A DNA stretch of 64,000 nt, from contig OX328130.1 of assembly GCA_946811695.1 (NCBI GenBank), positions 76,591,599-76,655,598 on the forward strand. The letters run 5' to 3'. Shown here in pieces: positions 55,556 through 64,000 of this stretch. The notes below the pieces were generated by a model, which saw only the letters and a program-made list of their open reading frames with translations, did no database searches and was not told where the DNA came from. This DNA comes from Gonocerus acuteangulatus. Its lineage: Eukaryota; Arthropoda; Insecta; Hemiptera; Coreidae. Made by a program: the position numbers and the translations under genes. Position 1 is the first letter of the stretch, and every line of letters begins with the position of its first letter.

Positions 55556-57465
55556 GCTAATCCTCAACATATCAACACACACGAAGTTCCATATTGTTTG
55601 GGCTAATTCTAAAGATCCTAACAAGCGAAATGAATATTTAACCTTTGGAAGAAGACGGAGGTGCAAATAGCCGGCACGTTATATTGCCTGTCAAAATAAA
55701 TACATCCAACCCTCCGGACATAAATCCATAAATGCCGGCTTTATCAATTGCTCCTCGGTCCGGTCCCCGGGACCGACTCCTTCCGTCCCGGACTAATAAT
55801 AAAGTGAATTTACTGCTCGGACAGCGCTGTCAGGAACACGGTAAACACGAGAGAGCTTTGAGTAATGTTCTGCTTGTAAGCTGCCCGCATTTTGAGAAAT
55901 CGCCAGCAACATATCTCTTCGGGATTAGAATATTCGCAATTAGTATAGCTAACCGAGGAGCTCGGCCTTAACATTCCCACGCCGAGGACATTGAGCACCT
56001 GTTGATTCAGATTCTTTATAATTCCCTGATTGATTTTGACAGTTGGCTCAATGTGTCGTCTTGTAGTTTTGATTCACTACACCGTCTGATGTATTTGGAA
56101 TCCATATGGTTTTGATTTGATGATTTTTTTTTTTTTTTTTTTTTACCTCCATAATGATCGAATATCCAGGAGACTTCCTGGGTAGTATCAATTTTTCAGG
56201 AATAAAATAACTGGTATAAAATATTGTTTTTCGTTTCACTAAAAACTGTGAGATTTTTAATCAAAAAACGGTCAACAAAAAGTTGTTTTGTGATCATACA
56301 CATTAATAAAATGGAAAAGCAACATTAGAGCAGTATTCTACAACTAATTAGGTATAACTAATTAGGTTAGGTATAACTAATTAGGTTAGGTATAACTAAT
56401 CTGATCGGATCGGGAGAAATGCGGGTCCAATGTAGGTGCAGCCTAAGGCTTTAGCCACTAGACCAAGAGGAGATCCATCATTCTTATAATTGCCTTATTT
56501 ACACCTATAGCTTTTGATAGCACTTCCAGATGGTTTAATTGTGTCTCCAATTCGGTCGCGAGAGATACTTCTGTCCGCATGGATTCCTATTTAGAAGGAT
56601 CTACAGCTGACTGTTGGTTGTCTGAAACAGCTGATCCAGACACAGGCACCAGGCTGTCTCCCAGGTCTCGTCCTTTTTTCCCCTTCACTCCCAGCGTCTC
56701 CAGAACCCTCCCTACATAATGAGGTATAATTGTCGGCCAGAAATAGAATTAACTCCCCCCCCCCCCAAGACTGAAGTATATAGTTATGTATATGTAAGTT
56801 CACACCTCCAGGGCTGCCACCCTCCCGAGAAGGATTAGCATAACAAACAGTCCGACCAACATAACTCAATAACACCTGTCTCTCCTAGCTAGACTTTAAC
56901 ATTATTTACTGCCTCTGATTGTTAGCGTTAAAAATATTTTTCTAGCCTTTCACCTTTATTTTTTTTTCTGTTTCGTTCTTTTGGCCACGGCATTTTTAAT
57001 ATTTTCTTCTTTTTTCTCCTTCCTTCGCCTCCTTGTAGCTTCGGAGTCCTGTCTTAATCCAATCCTTTTGACGGCTTCCAACTCCTTTTTATTATGGATT
57101 AAGTATCAGAGATTTAGGATGGTAGTTTGAATTTAATATCTCCCCACAAACTTGCTTTGATGGCTTGCCTGTTTTGAAAATATCACATTAAATATAAGTA
57201 GCAATATTTTAATCAATACTCGAGCTAATAAAATGTTAATAGCTCCATTATCCGACTACCGGAATTCCTTATTTTTATTAGCGACTCCAATCCTTTACAT
57301 ATATTAACCATAATTCTCCTTAAACAGGGGCCTTCCATTCCACCCTCAGGAAATCGTTGGAAGACAAAAACTGGAATCGATCATCAAGTATCACATTTTT
57401 TATTGATTCCCTTAAAGGCTGATCAATCAAAAAATGCTGACCAGTAATAAAATCTATAAATTTAT
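55556..57465. other. Single-copy stretch, possible conserved non-coding DNA
   Basis: No gene recognised. 55680-56040 and 57040-57420 are unique in the window, have balanced composition and carry homeodomain-type words (CAATTAGT, TTTATCAATT, CTAATAAAATG). Poly(T) at about 56126-56144 and the GGTATAACTAATTAGGTTA direct repeat near 56350 are simple repeats. Function unknown. Confidence 0.35.
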
Positions 57466-58463
<998 letters not shown>

Positions 58464-58533
<70 letters not shown>

Positions 58534-59069
58534 GATGGAACGGCATTTTTCTCCAGCGGTGGTACTCCTGCTCACTTCTTTCCGGAATATTTCGATGGAT
58601 TCATCTCCATCTTCTTCAGCCAGGTACTTGTTTCTTCCTCGGTGGTAGCCAAGGGAATGACATTTTTCTCGATCTGGGCTCCTTTTCTCCCCTCTAGCCA
58701 CAGTATCGGCGGACGAATGGTGTTGAAGCTCCCTGGTGTAGTTGGGATTCTGTCCGTTGGCAGCGCTGATGGTATTGCGTCTTTTTTTTTCTCCTCCTGC
58801 TTCTATTTTCCTCGCCGTAAGGTTTTCTATGTTTGATGTTATTTTTCGTCGCTGGGATAGTATTTTTAGATGGAACGGCATTTTTCTCCAGCGGTGGTAC
58901 TCCTCCTCACTTCTTCCCGGAATATTTCGATCTACCTGGCTGAAGAAGATGGAGATGAATCCATGGAAATATTCCGGGAAGAAGTGAGGAGGAGTACCAC
59001 CGCTGGAGAAAAATGCCGTTCCATCTAAAAATACTATCCCAGCGACGAAAAATAACATCAAACATATAT

Positions 59070-59132
<63 letters not shown>
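58464..59132. mobile_element. (TA)n-bounded insert with a 100-bp perfect inverted repeat
   Basis: Between TA runs at 58464-58530 and 59064-59132 lies about 530 bp with balanced composition. 58828-58927 and 58967-59066 are inverted copies with no mismatch found over 100 bp and a 39-bp spacer. A third, slightly diverged copy of part of the arm is at 58531-58620. Minus-strand translation of 58531-58830 is polar and protein-like but unrecognised. Confidence 0.8.
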
Positions 59133-59135
<3 letters not shown>

Positions 59136-59582
59136 CGGGTTTATATATGTCTGTTTTTTTTTGTTTGTTCCATATACAAATCCACACCGTTCACCGATTT
59201 TTACCAAACTTGGCAGAAAGGTAGGTACGGGGAGAATCACAGGCTAGGTCAAAATTAGCTATCAGCTGACTATCTGAATGTTTGTTTTGTATACAAATCA
59301 ACACCGTTTGACCGATTTTTACCAAACATGGCAGAAAGGTAGGTCTTTATACGGGGAGTCTCGTAGGCTAGGTCAAAATCCTCTACCAGCTGTCTGTCTG
59401 TATACTTGTTCCTTATACAAATCTACACCGTTTGATCGATTTTGATCAAACTTGGCACAAAGGTAGATCTTGGTATGGGTAGTGTTATAGATTAAGTCAA
59501 AATTGTCTATCAGCTGTCTCCCTGTATGTTTGCTTCTCTCCAAATCCACACTGTTGTAGCATGGCACGCCGGGGAACAGCTA
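59133..59582 (+). mobile_element. Helitron-like element, copy 3, with CTAG|T end
   Basis: About four units of the ~124-bp repeat follow the TA run. The element ends GCATGGCACGCCGGGGAACA, GCTAG|TAACC. This is the best preserved 3' end of the family here. Confidence 0.65.
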
Positions 59583-60104
59583 GTAACCTATAAAATCAAC
59601 CAACCATCAACAGACCAAGTCCCCCAGGATTTCTGGTTTATTTATTCAATTTCCCTAAGATTTAAACATTAAACCCCGCCACTCGGATTCCCATTCCCAT
59701 TAATGAGAAACGAGAAGTTTTCCCATCATTCCCCCCTTCCCCCCATGGAAATGGTTTGCATGAATTTCACGCTGCTACAGTTTCCCTTGAATCCTTTTCC
59801 CCAAGTTCAAGAACCTTATGAATTGAAGCTATGAATATTAAACAGAAAACGGACATACATTTTCTAGTGTTTGAGCTAAACTCGGCAGGGTTCTTGGTGG
59901 ACTTGCTAAACAACCCTAAAGAGGATTTTACTATTATACTAACAGAATGTCATAGCGCTGTGGTGTTTCAAGTATAGCGAATTTATTATGAGCAGATAAT
60001 TCAATAATTTCCAAAGGACATTCAGGTTGCGCTCAAGTAAATAGTTTAGTAAAAGTTTTCAAATCTTGATGGAACGAGTATTACCAATCATTTTCTATAT
60101 GCTC
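59583..60104. other. Single-copy stretch
   Basis: No gene recognised. GGTTTGCATGAATTTCA near 59755 resembles an octamer/POU site. CCATTAATGAGAAACG near 59697 is homeodomain-like. Possible regulatory DNA, unproven. Confidence 0.35.
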
Positions 60105-60262
60105 AGTGCTACAGCACTTGACTAATTTGCTGGAGGACCTATAATTGAAAACTCCAGCACACTAAAGATTTTAGTCGTCTAGTGTCTTGGTTCATGGCTA
60201 AACCAGCATTTAATTAAGTTATTAATGGGTACCTGCAAAGGGGAAAATCAGGCGGCCCATAG
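60105..60262 (+). mobile_element. tRNA-derived SINE, diverged copy 2
   Basis: The order CTACAGCACTTGACTAAT, TGGAGGACC, CACTAAAGATTTT, CTAGTG, TTTAATTAA, TTATTAATGGGTACC and GCAAAGGGGAAAATCAGGCG matches the SINE at 57466-57823 from its A-box side to its middle. It lacks the 3' part. Confidence 0.8.
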
Positions 60263-60289
60263 AGTGGTGAGGTCACTGCTTTTCAATCC

Positions 60290-61590
60290 CGCATGTATGC
60301 GTCTTGAACGGACAGCACTAGGTGCACTGCTTTTCACTCCCGCATATATACGTGCAGAGCGCTGTGCCCAATAATTTTCAGTCCTGCATATTTGCGTCTA
60401 GAGTGGTGAGGGTACTGCTTTTCAATCGCCCATAAATTCGACTAAAATTGGTGAGAGTCCACCTTTCACGCCCGCATATATGCGTCTAGAGTGGCGAGGG
60501 CACTGCTTTTCACTCCCGCATATATGCGTCTAGAGTGGCGAGGGCACTGCTTTTCACTCCCGCATATATGCGTCTAGAGTGGCGAGGGCACTGCTTTTCA
60601 CTCCCGCATATATGCGTCTAGAGTGGCGAGGGCACTGCTTTTCACTCCCGCATATATGCGTCTAGAGTGGCGAGGGCACTGCTTTTCACTCCCGCATATA
60701 TGCGTCTAGAGTGGCGAGGGCACTGCTTTTCACTCCCGCATATATGCGTCTAGAGTGGCGAGGGCACTGCTTTTCACTCCCGCATATATGCGTCTAGAGT
60801 GGCGAGGGCACTGCTTTTCACTCCCGCATATATGCGTCTAGAGTGGCGAGGGCACTGCTTTTCACTCCCGCATATATGCGTCTAGAGTGGCGAGGGCACT
60901 GCTTTTCACTCCCGCATATATGCGTCTAGAGTGGCGAGGGCACTGCTTTTCACTCCCGCATATATGCGTCTAGAGTGGCGAGGGCACTGCTTTTCACTCC
61001 CGCATATATGCGTCTAGAGTGGCGAGGGCACTGCTTTTCACTCCCGCATATATGCGTCTAGAGTGGCGAGGGCACTGCTTTTCACTCCCGCATATATGCG
61101 TCTAGAGTGGCGAGGGCACTGCTTTTCACTCCCGCATATAAGCGTATAGAGTGGTGAGGGGACTGCTTTTTCACGCCAGCATATATGCGTCTAGAGTGGC
61201 GAGGGCACTGCTTTTCACTCCCGCATATATGCGTCTAGAGTGGCAAGGGCACTGATTTTCACTCCCGCATATATGCGTCTAGAGTGGCCAGGGCACTGCT
61301 TTTCACTCCCGCATATAAGCGTATAGAGTGGTGAGGGGACTGCTTTTTCACGCCAGCATATATGCGTCTAGAGTGGCGAGGGCACTGCTTTTCACTCTCT
61401 CATATATGCGTCTAGAGCGGTGAGGGGACTGCTTTTTCACGCCAGCATATATGGGTCTAGAGAGAGGGGGCATTGTTTTTCCCTCACGCATATATGCGTG
61501 CAGAGCGCTAGGTGTACTGCTTTTCACTCCCGCATATATTCGTCTATAGCGCTGGGGACACTTTTCACTCACGAATACATGCGCTCAGAG
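60290..61590. repeat. 44-bp tandem array, about 29 copies
   Basis: Unit GAGTGGCGAGGGCACTGCTT, TTCACTCCCG, CATATATGCGTCTA. The core (about 60470-61135) is homogeneous and both edges are degenerate. Most units contain the 12-bp palindrome CGCATATATGCG. Confidence 0.96.
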
Positions 61591-62543
61591 CGTTTGACAG
61601 GTTATTGTAAAAACTATTATTCCTAATATTCATTTTGAAATACCGGGTATTTTAAAAAGGAGACAATTTCTGTGCAAGATTTGCATTCATAATTGAAGAT
61701 ATTTTAAAGCAGACAACTACAAAATCCTATTAGGCATTTCATCTTCCTTGCTAATTCTCCCCAAGTAGTAAATAATCAAATTAATTCTACGTAGAAGGGG
61801 AGTAAGGGGCGTTAATCCCCGACAAACGGGGGGGGGGGGGGGGGTAATAAAGAATATCCCACTTTAGGGGGGGCTTTGGTCGTCCATCCCGCGCTGCATA
61901 TATCCCTAATCCACGGGGATAATTCCACATCCCACCCCCGTGGTTTTCACACACGTTCCTGCGCAGGCGTGGAGTCCATTATCGCCGCATCCCCTCCCTA
62001 TTTCGTTCCGGGGGGGGGGGGGTACTTTATCACGGTATCAAATGAGACTTAGGGCGGAAAACCCCCCGCACAATCGAATCTAGTTAATTTTAAGCCCTTC
62101 CAGGGAGTCCCCCTTCCACCGAACTCGAGGGTTGCCGCGTTGTTTGTTATAATGGCACGTATCGTTTTTCAAGTTCCGCTAACCAGATGGAATTTTAACG
62201 GCAAGAGATTAAAAGATCAATTTGGACTTTAGTCTCAAGATAATTTACCAAAAAACTGGTTACTGCAAAATAATTTAATAAAATAAAAATATCAGGATCT
62301 CCCATAAGTAATCTCTGTATGTTTATGTTTATATTACTAATCTGTCCTTTTCATTTTATATATTTCATTATTATAGGATTATATACAATTATATTTATCT
62401 CATTTCGTTGGTGAAACTCATTTATTATGTGCTGAAATATCATTTCAAATGGACCTCCCAAGACTTACGCAATGTTATGGCTTTGGGAACTTGTAGAAAT
62501 ATATGGCGAAAATGTCATTAGTGAGCGACAAGTAAAGCGTTTC
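61591..62543. other. GC-rich single-copy block, possible regulatory DNA
   Basis: 61780-62160 is GC-rich with poly(G) runs near 61829 and 62010. It contains GTTAATCCCC, CCTAATCCACG and GGGGATAATTCC, bicoid/Otx-type words (TAATCC or its near match). No ORF is convincing. The remainder is AT-rich. Confidence 0.35.
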
Positions 62544-63135
62544 TAGCGACAAACCGTAAGATCGAAGACGAGCCTCGTACAGGTCTAGAAACAGAGCTTG
62601 ACTACCAACTCCTGCAGGCTACTGTAGAAGAAAATCCTGTTGTAACAGTAGAAGAGCTAGCAGAAAAACTTGGATCGACACATTCTACAGTCCACCGACA
62701 TAAACCGCAAGCTCGAAGACGAGCCTCGTACAGGTCTAGAAACAGAGCTTGACTACCAACTCCTGCAGGCTACTCTAGAAGAAAATCCTGTTGTAACAGT
62801 AGAAGAGATAGCAGAAAAACTTGGATCGACACATTCTACCGTCCACCGACATAAACTGCAAGCTTGAAGACGAGCCTCGTACAGGTCTAGCAACAGAGCT
62901 TGACTACCAACTCCTGCAGGCTACTCTAGAAGAAAATCCTGTTGTAACAGTAGAAGAGATAGCAGAAAAACTTGGATCGACACATTCTACCGTCCACCGA
63001 CATAAACTGCAAGCTTGAAGACGAGCCTCGTACAGGTCTAGCAACAGAGCTTGACTACCAACTCCTGCAGGCTACTGTAGAAGAAAATCCTGTTGTAACA
63101 GTCGAAGAGATAGCAGAAAAACTTGGATCCACATG
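62485..63135 (+). pseudogene. mariner transposase N-terminus with 151-bp tandem units
   Basis: EIYGENVISERQVKRF near 62493 and KLEDEPRTG are mariner N-terminal motifs. LLQATLEENPVVTVEEIAEK and LGSTHSTVHRH form the second helix-turn-helix. The segment from LEDEPRTG to HRH occurs about four times at 151-bp spacing (GAAGACGAGCC at 62564, 62715, 62866, 63017). Since 151 is not a multiple of three the frame shifts by one per unit, giving separate 65-codon frames at 62670 and 62821. The D,D34D catalytic domain is absent. In an intact enzyme this part binds the terminal repeats. Confidence 0.88.
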
Positions 63136-63704
63136 ATGAAATGATATATATATTAAAATTTTAATTTTTTTATTTAAATTTTAATGTCCATTATTATTAA
63201 CTAGGAATTTTGGGACGGGTTATCTATGGGTTACGACCCTTTTCTAGCCAGCATAGGGCTGATGCCTTTTCTTTTTTCTAAAGAAAAGCCAACACAGTGG
63301 CTCAGGCCTTACCTCTCACGGCCACCGGGCCTCCTAATTGCAACATTCAATTCATGTCTCCAAATGCATAGTAAGGAAATAGTAAAACATATGCTGCAAA
63401 GGTTCAAAAATGTAATTCGACATTTAAAATCAATGGCCAAGTTTATCACAAAGTGGGATCTTTGTTTCAAATTCCAAACCAACAACACCAAGTTTTACAA
63501 ATTTACTTTATGGGAAGTGTGGACTCCGAAAACGCACTCGCCAATCGCGTGGATGCACGCTGGGGCTACATTCTCGGTTTGCAAGGTGCATCGTCAGTAA
63601 GCTGGACGATATATTAAATGAGCAGAGTTAGTTGTTGAAATGATTTTAACCCTTTCCTTACTAAAGACTTCTGTAGACATGCACAAATTACAAAGTGATA
63701 ATCA

Positions 63705-63707
<3 letters not shown>
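63136..63707. other. Unassigned, contains a 124-codon frame
   Basis: The plus-strand frame at 63226-63600 has no domain I recognise and no sign of a promoter or intron. It may be part of a mobile element or chance. Confidence 0.3.
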
Positions 63708-63772
<65 letters not shown>

Positions 63773-63935
63773 GGCGCATCGACAAATCATGGCCATTAGC
63801 GCCGACATCCGAATGCAGCCAGGAATTTTCTCAGTGAGCCCTGAGATGAGAAAATTCCTGCCGCCGGTGGGGATCGAACCCACCATCTCCCGCTTATGAA
63901 TCCAGCGCACTAGCCACTAGACCACAGGGACTAGC
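63708..63935 (-). mobile_element. tRNA-derived SINE with poly(A) tail
   Basis: Minus strand: head GTCCCTGTGGTCTAGTGGC with an A box (TGGTCTAGTGG), a CAT-type anticodon loop (TTCATAA) and B box GGTTCGATCCC. The body carries a hairpin with perfect 14-bp arms (63820-63833 and 63847-63860, CAGGAATTTTCTCA), then a terminal stem GGCGC/GCGCC (63773-63803) and 63 A. A genuine tRNA gene is unlikely because the body and tail follow directly. Confidence 0.88.
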
Positions 63936-64000
63936 TATTGTCATCAATCCTGATAAAGAACCATCTGGAGAGTACATTCAATGCACCTGTTGCTGATGAC

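Noticed and set aside
58531..59187. 218-codon minus-strand gene
   Set aside because: It runs through a TA tract and both arms of a perfect inverted repeat, so it cannot be one natural protein. The middle part may be captured coding DNA and is noted in the findings.
63850..63935. Genuine tRNA gene (CAT anticodon)
   Set aside because: A and B boxes are good, but the acceptor end is unpaired and a SINE body with poly(A) follows directly.

Overview
The window looks like non-coding, repeat-dominated DNA from an animal, most likely an arthropod. The case rests on eukaryotic features: tRNA-headed SINEs, Jockey/I-type LINE remnants, a Penelope-like element (PLE) with a GIY-YIG domain, mariner and pogo/Tigger remnants, Helitron-like ends, long (TA)n, (CA)n and (GA)n tracts, and an AG|GTAAGT splice donor. 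No intact host gene is visible. The species cannot be named from sequence alone.

Layout. 1-3323: a very homogeneous 57-bp satellite. 3.3-9.5 kb: AT-rich DNA with two copies of a palindromic MITE and short foldbacks. 9.5-10.2 kb: a 5'-truncated PLE bounded by a 12-bp target duplication. 10.5-12.6 kb: two tandem arrays. 13.2-17.2 kb: two 5'-truncated LINE tails with target duplications (13272-13856 + and 16476-17174 -) on either side of a Helitron-like element whose terminal hairpin is amplified. 17.7-19.3 kb: a ~147-bp array. 20.2-23.9 kb: an AT-rich desert, possibly the intron that follows a CpG-rich candidate first exon at 23.95-24.2 kb (minus strand). 24.7-32.7 kb: PLE fragments with hammerhead ribozymes, a 32-bp array, a TIR transposon nested in a (TA)n tract, and large foldbacks. 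33.1-33.9 kb: a broken, unrecognised protein-coding remnant. 34.0-39.1 kb: a 119-bp satellite derived from the end of a LINE ORF2. 39.2-51 kb: another PLE foldback, hAT-like and Tigger-like elements carrying 17-bp minisatellites, diverged repeats, and Helitron-like elements. 51.3-54.3 kb: a (CA)n tract beside the longest LINE (reverse transcriptase plus RNase H). 54.8-63.1 kb: 53-bp, 44-bp and 151-bp arrays, (TA)n-flanked Helitron-like elements, two copies of one SINE, and quieter single-copy blocks. 63.7-63.94 kb: a tRNA-derived SINE with a poly(A) tail.

The strongest theme is mobile-element coding or terminal segments turned into tandem arrays. The cases are a LINE ORF2 C-terminus (119 bp, about 41 copies), a LINE RT segment (88 bp, 3 copies), a mariner helix-turn-helix segment (151 bp, about 4 copies), a Tigger inverted repeat (17 bp) and a Helitron-like 3' hairpin (35-43 bp). 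A second theme is at least nine hammerhead-ribozyme cores in PLE debris, three pairs of them facing each other in large foldbacks.
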